Shown here: positions 9,871-21,573 of the stretch, piece by piece
Numbering within the stretch: position 1 is the first letter of the stretch
How the letters are laid out: every line of letters begins with the position of its first letter
Source of the DNA: Phymatolithon calcareum
Lineage: Eukaryota; Rhodophyta; Florideophyceae; Hapalidiales
DNA: 64,000 nucleotides
Direction of reading: 5' to 3'
Assembly (NCBI GenBank): GCA_977006965.1
Contig: OZ345373.1
Coordinates: 1,550,001-1,614,000 of the forward strand
Position numbers and translations under genes: made by a program
Notes under the pieces: generated by a model
The model's input: only the letters and a program-made list of their open reading frames with translations
Databases searched by the model: none
Told to the model about the DNA's origin: nothing

Positions 9871-10166
9871 TACTGTCAGCGCTTGAGATCAGCTTTTAAC
9901 ACGTAAGGACGTCGCAGTGCGTTCCCCGGATGGAGCGAAAGATTTGACCCTCCAACGCACGTTCCATTTCCAAAAATAGACCATGTGTATATATTTTCTC
10001 TGAGATCTCTCTCCTTCGAAAGCAACGAGGATGGCATTTCCAGAATTACATAATGAAGATGCTTTTTAAAAATAATCAATTATTGGTGCCTAAACATGCA
10101 ACTTTAACAATGGCTCATGTTTCGAGAGCCTGAGCTGCAATTACAATACTGATTCATGGAGACCTC

Positions 10167-10496
10167 TTGGAGTACAACAGAGAGAGAAAAATTCCTTCCT
10201 ATCTTCTCGGGTTCTCTCCGGTGGTCATCCGACTTCCGAGTGCAAGGCTCCGCCAATTGGCAGTGAAATGGGCCTTCGGGTGTTTCCTTCCGATGAGTAC
10301 CACACTTCTGGAAAATAAATTCGGCTATACCGTGCCAGCTCTTATGAAAGATCTCAGGGAGTACCTTGTTGTAGATTGCGGGATTCTGTTTGCCGATCTC
10401 CGCAGTCACTGTTCTGCAGTTGATGAACAGTTCCTGGACTTCTTGTCGAGTGAAGCCACAGAAGCGCTCACAGGACGAATACCTATATCGTCCTGA
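10167..10496 (+). CDS. hypothetical ORF, paralogous to 17159-17467
   Basis: A 109-codon ORF whose middle (AVKWAFGCFLPMSTTLL and the following Phe-x-x-x...Asp-Leu-Arg pattern) aligns without large gaps to AVQYTFGRFLQVSTILI in the ORF at 17159. The shared pattern is AV..(F/W)..FG.FL..ST.L......F. Two independent fragments of one protein family suggest a repeated, possibly TE-borne gene. Function unknown. A minus-strand ORF (10104-10640) overlaps it fully, but the conserved pairing supports the plus frame. Confidence 0.35.
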   Translation: MEYNRERKIPSYLLGFSPVVIRLPSARLRQLAVKWAFGCFLPMSTTLLENKFGYTVPALMKDLREYLVVDCGILFADLRSHCSAVDEQFLDFLSSEATEALTGRIPISS

Positions 10497-11445
10497 TCGC
10501 TTCTTCAATACCGGTGCTTGTCTCAGGTGCATATAGAGTGAGGACTGTACTTGTGCCGGATTCGAGTTCCGTCTCGTTTGTGCTACTGCCCTTTCTCTTT
10601 CCTCGTCACTGCAAGATTTACCGGCCATTAGTCTACGCATTCTCCGTCGCTCACCGTGGGCTGTGTTCGTTTGGTAAGCTCTCTGACCTCCCCATACGAG
10701 TGTTCGCTTACCTAACCATGGTACGTCATCTTCAATGTAGTATGTTGTCTCTGTTTAGTACTTAGGCTCATCGACCAACATGTATCATCCATCGACTGTC
10801 TACCATCGAGTATCTACTATGGACTGTCGATATCGACCAACGACGAAGTAAACCTCTTCATTCAACCCCACATATCTGAGGTGTCATTGTTGGACTACGC
10901 ATATCTGGCCATTCCCATGGCGGCCCCTGGCATGACCGGTTCTACACTTGGAAGATACAGCCTAACTGAAGAGGAGACTGAGGAGACTGAGAAAGCACTC
11001 GATCAAATACTGTTCTTCACAACCGTACTCTACGACGACCTCGAATAGAGCACTAGCCAGCAAGATAAGATTCTGATCCAGTTATGAAACCGGAGAAGCG
11101 AACTCTAAGATTTTTTCTCCAACCTTCTAGGAGGAGGGTTTTTTTCAGCTAGGGCAGAAACTCTGAACTGAAATCGGCCTGCACGCATCCTACCATAGTA
11201 AAGGGATTACAACAGAACTAAAAAGCATCTCCATTTCAGTCTCATGAGTGTTGCTGAAGGCGTTTAATAAATTCCAAAATTTTTAAAAAAACTGATTCAT
11301 GCAGGCGAAATCTGCAGGGTGAGTTCCAGCTTTCCTGTAGAACATCTCTTGGATAGTGGAGTGATCCAGTACTGAGTGAACACCTTGTAAATTCTAATTA
11401 GAATATGCTGCAATCTTACATAGAGTCCGCGTCTACCACGGATCT
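10497..11445. other. intergenic; no gene supported
   Basis: A short plus ORF (10514-10765) may be a frameshifted continuation of the preceding fragment. From about 10,770 to the gypsy LTR at 11,446 I see no long ORF or repeat apart from scattered AT-rich patches. Confidence 0.4.
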
Positions 11446-11711
11446 TGTAACGCCTCGAGGATGGTTGTAAAGAAAAGGTTGTTTTACTTCATGATCGATG
11501 CCCTCTTCTCCGGTGAGGGGAGCGGAGAACCGCTTAAATAGGCAAATTTCGCCCTCCAGCTTTCAAGCCTCCAGCTATTGGCTAAATTCGTAATCGCTAA
11601 AAATCTAACTACCAACTCTCGGGATTTTCTCGCATCCCTCGAGTTATCTCCATGGTTTACGTGGCTTCCCATAAGATCTGCTCTGGCAAGCGATGTCATG
11701 AAATGCTTACA
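11446..11711 (-). repeat. gypsy LTR (3' LTR of the element), 266 bp
   Basis: Begins TGTAACGCCTCGAGG and ends GCTTACA on the plus strand, so both ends are TG...CA. It pairs with 16425-16689. On the element strand it contains CCTATTTAAGCGG, a plausible TATA element. Confidence 0.93.
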
Positions 11712-11748
11712 GAGCCCCATACACTTGCCGACTTGCTTGGTGCATGTA

Positions 11749-14700
11749 TCAAAAGTTCGTGATCATGGCATTCGCTTTAGTTGCCAGCTTCTTTTTCTTG
11801 GTCTTCTGAAAGAATTCGGCCAGTTTCTCTGGAACATCTTCATGTAGGTCTTTGATGGAATTCCATGTCCAATCCACTTTGTCTGAAAGTCGCATCCACT
11901 GCACTTGTACTAAAATCCCATCGCTTGCTTCACCAATATCCTTCAGACTTTCAATCATTTCAAATTTCGCTTCCGAGTGTTCAGCATGTTCAAGCAGCTT
12001 TTTCGACACTTGTTTGTCGTCCATATTCACCTTGCATGTATGTCAGCGTCCAGCGTGCACAGTTTCTTTGTTATCTTTCATCAGATCCGTAACTCCATAA
12101 ACCAGTTCGCTCAATACATCGGTGATCCTTTTAGGACCAGTCCAGCGGAACTTCATCTTATTCCATTTTCTTGTGCTCTTCGTACCAGTACCAAATCTCC
12201 CATTTTGAAATTCGGGTTGATGATATTTGTCTTGTTTTGATGTTCAATATGCCTTTTCCGGTTCATATTCTCTCTTTTCGTCACGCTCTTCTGCATTGCA
12301 TCAAAAGCGCTCTGCAACATATCAATCTGGACGAGCTGTAAAGCTCTTATATGAGTCAAAGTTCCTGATTCATGATTGTCCGTTGTCCCATTCTCCAGAA
12401 TCAAATGTGACCCTGCGTCTTTCAATCCAGTCATTACATCGAGAGGTGATCTGTACGTTCCATCGCTCCTTATCCCGAGTCTTTTCAAATGTGCCTCGTT
12501 CAAAGTTGTCATTACCATACCAACAACTGCAGGCCAATCATGGGGTCCAAGCTTCATTTCTGATTGCAGTGCCTTACAAGCCGCCAGTGTGTGCCTCATG
12601 CAACTCTCCACAGCTCCATTATCCAATGGAAAATATGCAACAGTAAACGAGTGCTTATTGTTATGAGTCTTGGCCAAGCATTTCATCACTTCATTCTTAA
12701 AGTGGGAACCTTGATCGTTTACCCATATTTCATTGCCGTAAACGTCCTTATCCACCGTGCAATTTCATTTGATAATTCTTTTGCATCTGCCTTTATCGCC
12801 GGACACAACCATAAATATGAAGAAATATCATCACGAAGCTCAAGTAAGTATTCTTGTCGTTTTTTTCTTTCCCCATGAACAGGAAGTCGAATTGAAGTAT
12901 CTGATTCGGTACAGTTGCATGGTGTGGTGTTTACAGTGGACGTGGTATCTTGTTTCCGGTTTTAGAGACAAGGCAGAGTATGCAATTTCGAATTAACTCT
13001 TTCCAATCATCCGCCATTGTATCCCATATATACACTTCCTTCAATGCATTTAGCGCCGAGTCAAATCTTCTATGACCCGCACACCAACAATGTCCAATAG
13101 TCAAGAGTTTGAGCTGCAAATCAATAGATATTGGAGGTATCCAAATCTTGTCTCCCATTTTGTAACATCCAGATATAACATGTATGCAGTCTTTTGGTAA
13201 GTTATTACCTTCTTTGATAAATTTCTCTTGCTCTTTTTTCACCAATTCTTCGGACGGCCACTCAAAGCCTTCATCCATTGGTGATTCCACAATATCCTGT
13301 TCTTATAGCAATAACGTTACTCGCTTGATATTGAATTGCTTTCCTTGGTATCCTGCAAATCACCTTGTCATTATGTCCACCATGACGCTTTTGTCTCCAT
13401 CTATATGTTCGATAGCATGAGAGAATCGGGATAGGTACAATGCCCATTCTTGCACTTTTCTGACAACGTAGCACCCCAATGTTGGTTCAAGAGCTCTAGG
13501 ATTGTACACAAATAGAAGATTCCGATGGTCCGAAAACACGTGGATGTCTGTCTCAACCATGAACATGTAGTCCATTTTCCGAAATACCGTGAATATCGCG
13601 AATCCTTCTTTTTCGTTAGTACTCCAACGTCTTGCTGCGTCCTTGAGTGCAGATCCCAAGAATCCAAGTGGCTCATGTACCTGCTCCATTGCAGGTTTGT
13701 TCAACTCCTCTGAGTTACACTGTGTCACAACTGCCGCCCAAAACAGATCAGAAGCGTCGGTAAATATGAATAAGACCTTTTCATAATCTCTGTGCGATAG
13801 TTTCACTGCTTCTTTGACCGAATCTTGTAACGTGCTGAATGCTTTCAAATGTTCAGATCCCCATCCTATGATTCGAGCCGTATTTTCTCAATATGTTTCT
13901 TCTTCCTCGACTTCACCTTATTAAATGCAGCTTCAAGTATTTCCCGAAGTGGGGCAACTCGCTCTGAAAAGTCTGGAATCGAAGATAACATCCATTGTAA
14001 ACAGTAAACGTAATGACACAATTCCCCTGTAGTATCTGGACACGTCATTGTTTGATGCCCACTCAACTTGCTGGGTTCATATCGCCTCCCGTCCTTGTCG
14101 ATTATTCTCCCACACCAGCGCACAGATCGTGCGAAAATCTGCTTTTCCGGGCGGAAATATTGAGGTCTCGCTCATCGCAAATCCGTAAAAATGTCTCACT
14201 CGCTTCCAACAGTTCCTCTTCCGTCTTTTCTTGAATGAGGAAATCATCATGCCATGCCTTTAAGATATTTCTCATCTCTTTGAAGTACGGTTCAACTTTC
14301 GCTTGGAAATTTGCACCACTATTCATTGCGCCTTGTAGTGTCCTCGTTGGAGTGTATACTCTCCTTGGTGTCAGAACAGAATGTATCTCTTGGCTGTCTT
14401 CATGCAGCGAGAGTTGCCAATACCCGCTGGAGAAGTCCATTGTAGCATATACTTTACTCCAGCAAGGTCGAGAAGTTCAGATTCCAAATGTCGCATAGGC
14501 CATGCAACTGGAAGAGTTCCTGAATTGGATGGTTTCATATCAAAAGTCATCCGGTATCTTGCCGGCCAACTCTTGGGTACGGGTAATCGTGCTGACGCCC
14601 ACGATGTGTTTTCGTTTTTTCTCATTATCTCGTACTCTTCCAACTTGTCCATGTATTTGTCCATGAAATCTCGTTGGTCTGCAGAGTATCTTCGAGCTTT

Positions 14701-15388
14701 TGTCCTGTACGGTATAGCACCTGGTCTCAGTGTTACGCCCATTGGTTCCACCTTTGCAGGTCCATCACCAGGTCCTAACCTCAGTCACAAAAAGCGTCGA
14801 TATTTTTCAAGCATTTCCAATAGTCGCACTTGTCCTTTGTCGCTCAACTCGTTTTCAACTGCATCGTCCATCAGCTTCTTAATCGCTTCGTCCATTTCTT
14901 CTTTCGTATCTTCGCCGAGATCCAACCAATCGATTTCCTCTGTACCATCGTCTTCCACAGCGTTAACTGAATGATAAACACCCGAATCCATTAACCTTAC
15001 GATCGATCATTTTGAGTATTTCTGTTCCTCCATAATTTCTAGTGCGTCGACGCTTCCTTCATATTTGTCGCATGCTGCTGCGAGCGTTTCCTTTACATCC
15101 AGTCCCAGCGCATACAACAAAGGTTCTCCAATAAGTGGTTCGTCCACTTCCGTGGTTGCAGCGAGCCAAACCATATTTCGCATCTTCAAAGTCTTTCCGT
15201 GTCTTATGCGTAGTTCAGTCGTCATTTTGACTTCCTTGTCGCATCCACGTGGACTGGTTCCCTGTCTGATCCTTGTATTGCTGCCAAATTAAAGTTGCAT
15301 GGTTTCTTGAACGTTTTAACGTTCATTTTGGCTCTTTTCGCTAGCAAACTTGCTTACAAGTCTAGTGGAAGCAAATTTATATCCGATC
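11749..15388 (-). pseudogene. pol: gypsy pol: protease, RT, RNase H, integrase, chromodomain-like tail
   Basis: Several frames, in order. Retropepsin relic (SDINLLP...DEPLIGEPLLYALGLD, about 15,360-15,100). RT (RLPVPKSWPARYRMTFDMKPSN; FSSGYWQLSLHEDS; WHDDFLIQ in the YxDD position, about 14,750-14,100). RNase H (TDASDLFWAAVVTQ, RWSTNEKEGFAI, VFSDHRNLLF; 13,848-13,360). Integrase zinc-binding His-His-Cys-Cys domain (13,290-12,931). Integrase core (LQFDFLFMG, VNDQGSHFKNEV, and a PLDNGAVES Glu; 12,900-12,153). C-terminus ILVQVQWMRLSDKVDWTWNS, resembling a chromodomain with its aromatic residues (12,030-11,749). Stops at 15,007 and 14,785 are in frame; frameshifts occur near 14,440, 14,120, 13,860, 13,360 and 12,800. 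Inactive. Confidence 0.85.
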
Positions 15389-16333
15389 TCAGATCTGCAC
15401 ATAACTTCCGTTGCTCGCATTCATCGAACACAGCCTGAATACTTGTCCTCTTCTCGTCCGTTTTGATGTCGATCTTCCTTGCTTTCTTGTCGCCATTTTT
15501 TTCTGGGAGCTATTTTGCCTATGCTGGTATACCAATTTCTTGGCCTCTTCTGACGTTTCTTCATCACATTCTGTCATCACAAAATGTCTGATTCCCTTTT
15601 CCTTACACTTTGGATGTAAGCAGATAAGTCTTTAAGGTTTCGCCTTATCCTTAGGAACTTCCTCATCCTTGGTCGGGCTTTTTGCTTGTTTCGGTTTCTT
15701 ATGTTCGTATACTCTGTCATGCAATATCGTTTCATCTACCAAAAACTCAATATACTTTTTGACATTCTTGTTGAGACTCGTCTGATATTCCAGGTGTTTC
15801 GTCATTGCAGACTTCAGTCTAGGTGGGAACAATGTTTCATGAAGAGTTTGTATATTTTTCTTCGGGTTCGTTTCCCGGAAGTTTCTATATCCCACTTCTT
15901 CCAACCTTGAGAATGCGTCGCTTACGTATTCCAATGTTCTGGCTTCTGGAATTTGGATTTTCATGTTCATTTTGAGCCCCCTCATGGCCCTTTCAATGAC
16001 TTTCAGATTCACTTCATCATCTCTATCATGTTGCACTATTCCCTTAATGAAAAATTCAATGTGTTCTAACGTCAAGTTTTCTAGCTTCACCACGGGACCG
16101 ATCACGTCGAACTTGCCGATGAAGTGCATGATACGGTGGAGAGTTCGATCGATGGAAACCTTGTACGATGAAACACTCATTATCGGCACTTGTTTCATCT
16201 TCTCCTTCACTTCATCAACGTATCGCTGTGTCTCCTTTAAAAATTTCGCAATTTCTTTATGATCGACACTTCGAAGTATCGGGTGGGTGACCGGTTCAAA
16301 AAGTACCACGTTCCGCTTCGGACTTAACTCCAT
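15389..16333 (-). pseudogene. gag: gypsy gag with zinc knuckle, one in-frame stop
   Basis: ATG at 16333 opens 233 codons. After a TAA at 15634-15632 the same frame continues to 15389. The upstream part is helical and charged (FLKETQRYVDEVKEKMKQ, AMRGLKMNMKIQIPEARTLE), consistent with a capsid. Just after the stop lies CLHPKC, then His, then a final Cys: a non-canonical Cys-Cys-His-Cys knuckle like that of related Ty3 elements, which would bind genomic RNA. The stop separates capsid from nucleocapsid. A short Lys-rich tail follows. Frame identity across the stop supports a single-mutation loss. Confidence 0.75.
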
Positions 16334-16424
16334 GCCGATATCGCACGAGCGGCCGGAAAAGCCGTAGACCTCCTCCTTTCGACCGTTTACGAAATCAATG
16401 CCCCCCGGCCAGGAAAGAATATTC

Positions 16425-16689
16425 TGTAACGCCTCGAGGTTGGTTGTAAAGAAAGGTTGTTTTTCTTCATGATCGATGCCCTCTTCTCCGGCGAGGGGAG
16501 AAGAGAACCGCTTAAATAAGCAAATTTCGCCCTCCAGCTTTCAAGCCTCCAGCTATTGGCTAAATTCGTAATCGCTCAAAATCTAACTACCAGCTCTCGG
16601 CATGTTCTCGCATCCCTCGAGTTATCTCCTTAGGTTGCGTGGCTTCCCATGAGATCAGCTCTGGCAAGCTATGCCGTGAAATGTTTACA
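16425..16689 (-). repeat. gypsy LTR (5' LTR of the element), 265 bp
   Basis: Direct copy of 11446-11711. Gag starts 92 bp inside it. Reading inward from 16424 the first 13 bases are A/T-rich; TGGCCGGGGGGC then follows and might be a displaced primer-binding site. The pairing tRNA was not identified. Confidence 0.93.
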
Positions 16690-17158
16690 ATCTGTACGCT
16701 CTATCCAAGTCTAGAATCATTCGACATCCGTTCATGGAAAAAGCTAACTTTTAAATAAAAGTCTACAGTTCTTCTACGAAATCACAGAAAAATCGAGCTG
16801 ATATCACGGCAGAAGCCACTTCTCGACCTTCGACTGGGGCCCTTTGCAGGTGTACATCAATATATCTCAGTCCAGCACACGATTATTTAGGTGTACTGGA
16901 CACTGAGATGTGCGTTAGTCACGCTAATCCAATAAGACCCTCTGTGCTGGACAGCTTGACGTAAAGGAGAGAGTCTACTTTCGTGTCCCTTGTCATTTTC
17001 GTATAGTAGAAACGTTGAAGTTTGCGAATTCATTAATCTTGGTTGTCGGGAAAACAGAGCACTGCTGCATATATTTACGCAGTTCATTTCACAGCCCATT
17101 CAAGTTCGGATATCAGTCTGAAAGGAACCGTTGATTTAAAGAAAGCCTGAGCACGAAA
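16690..17158. other. intergenic
   Basis: Begins with the ATCT target duplication of the gypsy element. Short AT-rich sequence with only a 70-codon minus ORF (17,099-16,887) that I cannot support as a gene. Confidence 0.4.
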
Positions 17159-17467
17159 TTGGAAAAATGTGGAGAGAAACAAATGTTATTTTCGTACACC
17201 TTGAAGATGCGTTCACAGTTTCTCGGAATTCACGGGCAAGTGGCGGTTCAGTATACCTTTGGAAGATTTTTGCAAGTGTCTACAATACTGATCGCGGATA
17301 GGTTCCGAACCGAATTTAGACTGCACATGGAGACTCTGGAGTGCAACTTACGAGACTATAAACTCAGAGAAGAAAACAGAGCAGCAACCGAGAAGGCATT
17401 AGATGATGTTTCGCTCTTCAGGAAAAATATGATCGAGAGTATGCAGAATGAAACAAGCCTGTACTGA
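17159..17467 (+). CDS. hypothetical ORF, paralogous to 10167-10496
   Basis: 102 codons. It shares the AV..(F/W)..FG.FL..ST.L pattern with the ORF at 10167, followed by a charged helix (LRDYKLREENRAATEKALDD) in place of LRSHCSAVDEQFLDF. AAATAAAC lies about 160 bp downstream and could be a polyadenylation signal. Probably a relic of a repeated gene family. Function unknown. Confidence 0.35.
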   Translation: MEKCGEKQMLFSYTLKMRSQFLGIHGQVAVQYTFGRFLQVSTILIADRFRTEFRLHMETLECNLRDYKLREENRAATEKALDDVSLFRKNMIESMQNETSLY

Positions 17468-17695
17468 AGAAAAAGGCAAAACTTCTGAAACTTTTATTAT
17501 GCATTCTGAAAAACGCGAGTACATGCCAGGGGCTCCGGGAAAAGACAAAAAATGAGAGAAGAGCTACCCTTTAGTGTGCGGTGCCTGAGGAAGGCTTGCC
17601 ATGTATTTGTATGACTATGGGGCTTTCCAAATAAACTTCTCAAACAAAAATTATATATATTTTGATAAACGTTCTACATTCGTATGGATATACGG

Positions 17696-18868
17696 GCAAG
17701 AGAGCTCCCCGCTATGCCCGTGTCCTCTAAAACATGTTCATGGACACATTTAGGAATAAGGTCGGCAAGGCACATCGGAATATGTCAAAATCCCCCGCAA
17801 TCATGTTCGCGATGACGTCTAACTGTAGACGATAAATTCGGACGGAATGTCAAGGCTCCTCGATACAGCGTCGCGCTCGGTACGGAGAATGGCGTGACAT
17901 AGAACGTGAAGAAGGGAAAAAGCAAAATTGTTCATCTACCTCGGGCTTTTAAGAGAAAATTCCGGCAAGTAGAGGCTAAACGAAAATGAGACAGGACAAT
18001 TGGAATACCTAAGTATAACCGTCGACAACACCAGCGTCACCGAACACGCAAGACTGAAACGAATATCGAAAGTAAAAATGAATTATCTTGTGCTTGCCAG
18101 ATATTGGTATGAACGCCAGGGGGTTACATAAAACGAAGAATATATCAATATACAAGACCCTCGAGCGAAGCAGATGGGGTACACCTTAGACCTTACCTGG
18201 TGGTCGAAATTAATCCTCTGGCAAATCAACCTGGCAGAAGGTTTTTTCTACCTCGTCAACTCTGGATGCTTTGTAATTCTGATCCAAGACCGAAAGAGGT
18301 CTCTTTGCAAAAATAACACCTCCAGAAATCAGAAGGGCACAAATGAGGGAACAGGCCCGACTCTTGTAGAGAAACGTGAGAAAAAAACTACAAAATCAAA
18401 GCCGAAGACTTGGCTACACGAAAAGGGGTCCCATTTACATAAAACAACGCGAGCTTCTCCCCGGGCAGACCAATCGCGCGGAATGAGGGAAGATGACGCC
18501 TAAGAAAGAGAAGATTCGTCTAGGAAAAGCCTAGGGCCGAGCAGAAGAAATATTGAATCGAAAAATCCCAGTGGAGATGAAAAAGAGCAGAACCCCCACT
18601 GAACAACTCAAATCGCGAATGCACAGTGAAATTCTACTTCGGAAATTTCCCCCACGGAATACATCGTGCTATACGGGGCCGTTCAGAAAGGTAGCTGAGA
18701 AGAGCATGACAATTTCACATAACCACAGCTCAACGGAAAGACCGAGGATGAAACCTAGGAATAATCATAACATCAGGCGATCAAATGTGGAAGTAGTGCG
18801 CGGGTAACTACTCTGGTGTCGTTGACATTTGGAGTTGAAAAACGTACAATTTCCTCCTGTTGAGGGAG
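17696..18868 (+). mobile_element. diverged, 5'-truncated copy of LINE-B
   Basis: Nucleotide homology to the complement of 4,990-6,260 starts at motif B (GAGCTCCCCGCTATGCCCG) and continues through the motif C region. There GATGACGTC is kept but one base is lost before it. The homology then runs through CGAACACGCAAGACTGAAACGAAT, the LTPW region and the KIPV..K.R.PT block near the ORF2 end. It finishes in the 3' UTR with one diverged 42-bp unit. Several frameshifts and stops break the reading frame. The 5' truncation within RT is typical of LINE insertion. It is clearly older than LINE-B, which has no frameshift. Confidence 0.85.
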
Positions 18869-20568
18869 AAGAGAGTTACTCCACGATCAGTCTTCCTGAG
18901 GACGATTCATGAGAATTTATGTCTCGAATGTTAAAAACAGTCTTGCTGACCATCTCAATAGAAGTGACTACATTACGTCCCTCTACATCCAGGTATGTAT
19001 GCGCATAATGAAAGGCAGTGGACCGATATATACGTCGCATCTCCTCGAAAATAGCGACAAATCGGTTCGTTCAGTGGATATTCAGAATTCATGTTGTGTA
19101 GATGTCACGCTTCTAGTCTTATCAGACTGATTTCGGACCTGGTCAGTGACAGAGGTCAGGCAGCAATGGATTTATGGATATTTGTTAACCTATGATGAGC
19201 ACGTGTGGAATGTGTGGCATCGAGCTACAGTACTCCAGCTTCACCTGGCTTAAGGGATTTTTCGCGGAAAGTAGTATTTTGTATGCAGTGATCGGCTGCA
19301 TGAATCATGATCACCGTGCATGCGCGAAAAACGCCAGTGCAAGGCGTCCATATCGGGCCGATACACGAAGGTGTCGTGCAGCTTGTGTTGGGTGACAATA
19401 ATTTGTCGCGCCATGTAGTTGTTCCGCCGCGTTGTTCGTCGCCATGGTTGGAAACAGGAGGAAACGAAACAGCGAGAATACGGTGATGAAAGTACCAGAA
19501 GTGTGAACGGTGTTTGCGTTTGTGACGAGGCGTGAAGCGGGAAATTGTTCAACCAGGTGGGCACAAAATCCAGAGCTATGCGCGAGGTTTGAAAACGAGG
19601 AGCAGATCCACTATGTAACGTACGCGTTGGTTGTGCTTCGTTACGTTTGTGTTGCGGAGGCACACTGGAGGGCACACCGCACAGTAAAGTGGTCTTGCGC
19701 CTGTGGAGACGGTGAGTGTCTCTACTATTGTGTTGTTTTGGGTTGTGTATTTTCGCTATGCTACGTAAACTAGGCAAGATATTTCTACTAAAATGTCCAA
19801 GGGGTGCACAACGATGATTGGCTAACGTGCAGTGAAAAGATCTCGCTGCGGCGCACATCATCATCTGGACCCCGCTGGACAGAAACTGAACCCCCGATCA
19901 CAGGTAATATGAACGTTCCCCGTTCTGTGGAACTCGCAACGTCCCGCGCGAACGGACCACGTCCCGCAAATTTTTATCACCCGTGTACCACGTCATGAAT
20001 AGTGCAGGTATGAAAAGTCTTTCCAAGTAGCCAACCATAAAGATCCATGTGTACTTACACCGTCATGTCTTTCCAAGCAATTTGAAAAGCGCACTATCGC
20101 TCTGCTCAGACGGAGAATGTGCGTCAAATCGCAAGGAAACCTATGCAAAATTTGGGACACTAACAAATTTAACACCCAAAGTGAATACCTAAACATAATT
20201 ATTGGTGATCCAGCCCAGGCTTCTTGCGCAGAAGAAATATGAATACTGCAAGAAGTTCTGCAGAAGCCATGTTTCTTCTGCGCAACAAGTTTGATATTTA
20301 GCGGGAATCGGTGCATCGTGTTGTCGAAGGACGAGAAATGCTCTCCTTGTCGCGGGAATTGAAGAAGTTCTTGGCGACAATGGAGAGTATCACGGAAGAG
20401 AATTGTTGGGAAGTTAGGCTCCCCGGATATTACAGGGTCTATTTACACGTGTTATTCTTTTATCAGTAGGTATGAACCAACCTTTCCCCTGTGCGGAAAT
20501 TTTTTTGTCAAATTTATATTTCTGTCTGTATGCAAGCAAAAAATGTAATGATTCTGCGCCAAAACAGC
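18869..20568. other. no supported gene; overlapping ORFs on both strands at 19.2-19.9 kb
   Basis: A minus ORF of 204 codons (19864-19250) and plus ORFs (19192-19395, 19510-19773) overlap. The minus product is low-complexity in Ser, Thr, Arg and His with no motif. The plus frame from about 19,505 is followed by GGTGAGTG at about 19,710, a good 5' splice-site match, which could mark an exon end. I cannot choose between them. Confidence 0.3.
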
Positions 20569-21573
20569 TCAACTTTGTTCTTCGATTCGCCCGAAGTAAT
20601 AGTTTGACGATACGTCGACTGCACTCAGCTGTACTGCCCAAGAAAGAGCCCTGCAATCCTCAAATTCGTCCCAGTCCCTATGTCGGAACAGATTCACAAC
20701 TTTGGGGCATCTCGTGTCGTCATCGACGCTATTTTTGATAACTAACTCACCGGGATCTTCTCGAGATCCATTTTCATGCAAATCGCGCTGGGCCGTCGAA
20801 ACGAAAAGAACGCAAGTCAGGAAGAAATTTTCGAAGCGAGGTCCATAATCAACGTTTCTCGGCTTCTCATGAGCAACCGTGAGCAGTGCAAAATCCAACC
20901 GCATCATCTCATCGCATTCATCAACAGCCTTCTCGTCAGAATGCCGCAGAACGACTGGAAAAATCTCCTTTCGCTGAAGGGTCTCAACAGCGACGGCAGA
21001 AAATTTATTTGCAGGACCATACCCCCGTTTTCCGTGATCAGCGTGATGTGGAACTTCAGACAGCGTCTTGTATTTCGGATCAAGTACAGCGGAACTAAAA
21101 GGAAATGTAATTGCGTACTCAACGCTTAAGCGTACAGAACCCGAACATGGCACCAAATTGAGTAGCGTCTTTTCATGGCACTCATTGTTAGAGCTCAAGG
21201 AGTGGATCAAGAGTCTATTCGGAAAGCTTTGGTCAGTCTGGGCTGATCTATTTTATTCCGCTGAATGTATTGCAGACTTCGGCTGTCCTTTTCTGCTACC
21301 AATTCTGCAGGTCGTCTCTTTCATTTCGTCATGTCCTAGAAGTTGTCTGCTGTATTTCAGCACTACGTTGGATGAGAGTGCAAAGATATTGGTACTTTGC
21401 AAAACGATTGAAATGGCTGAGTACAAGTTCGATATTGCGCTTGTCGGTGCTTGGCGAGCTGTCCAGCATGGAACAATGTCCGGAGCGTACAAAGTGGCCA
21501 AAAGCGCACATATCGCGCTGTTGACAAAATACCCCGGATCACAGATCGCAGATTCACCCGTTAGGCCCTCCAC
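20569..21573 (-). pseudogene. unrecognised gene relic, one in-frame stop
   Basis: A single minus frame spans 334 codons with only one stop, a TAA at about 21,255-21,253 that splits it into 106 and 213 codons. The product is of ordinary composition (VEYAITFPFSSAVLDPKYKT, NVDYGPRFENFF) with no recognised motif or membrane segment. A plus-strand ORF (21068-21595) overlaps the middle. The length of continuous frame favours a former gene, but no family assignment is possible. Confidence 0.4.

Larger units (their letters stand above)
11446..16689 (-). mobile_element. Ty3/gypsy LTR retrotransposon, complete but inactive, 5.24 kb
   Basis: Two direct LTRs bound an internal region reading right to left: gag, zinc knuckle, protease, RT, RNase H, integrase and a chromodomain-like tail. 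This gene order defines Ty3/gypsy. The sequence ATCT directly precedes the left LTR (11442-11445) and follows the right LTR (16690-16693), a 4-bp target duplication that fixes the boundaries. The two LTRs differ at roughly 20 of about 266 positions by my count, so the insertion is not recent. The protein style (LQGAMNSGANFQ, VAPLREILEAA, RWSTNEKEGFAI) is that of Ty3 elements described in oomycetes and red algae. Confidence 0.93.

Noticed and set aside
10104-10640. 178-codon minus ORF as a gene
   Set aside because: The antisense plus frame shares a conserved pattern with the ORF at 17159; the minus frame does not.
19250-19864. 204-codon minus ORF as a gene
   Set aside because: Low-complexity Ser/Thr/Arg/His composition, no motif, and a competing plus-strand frame with better protein character.
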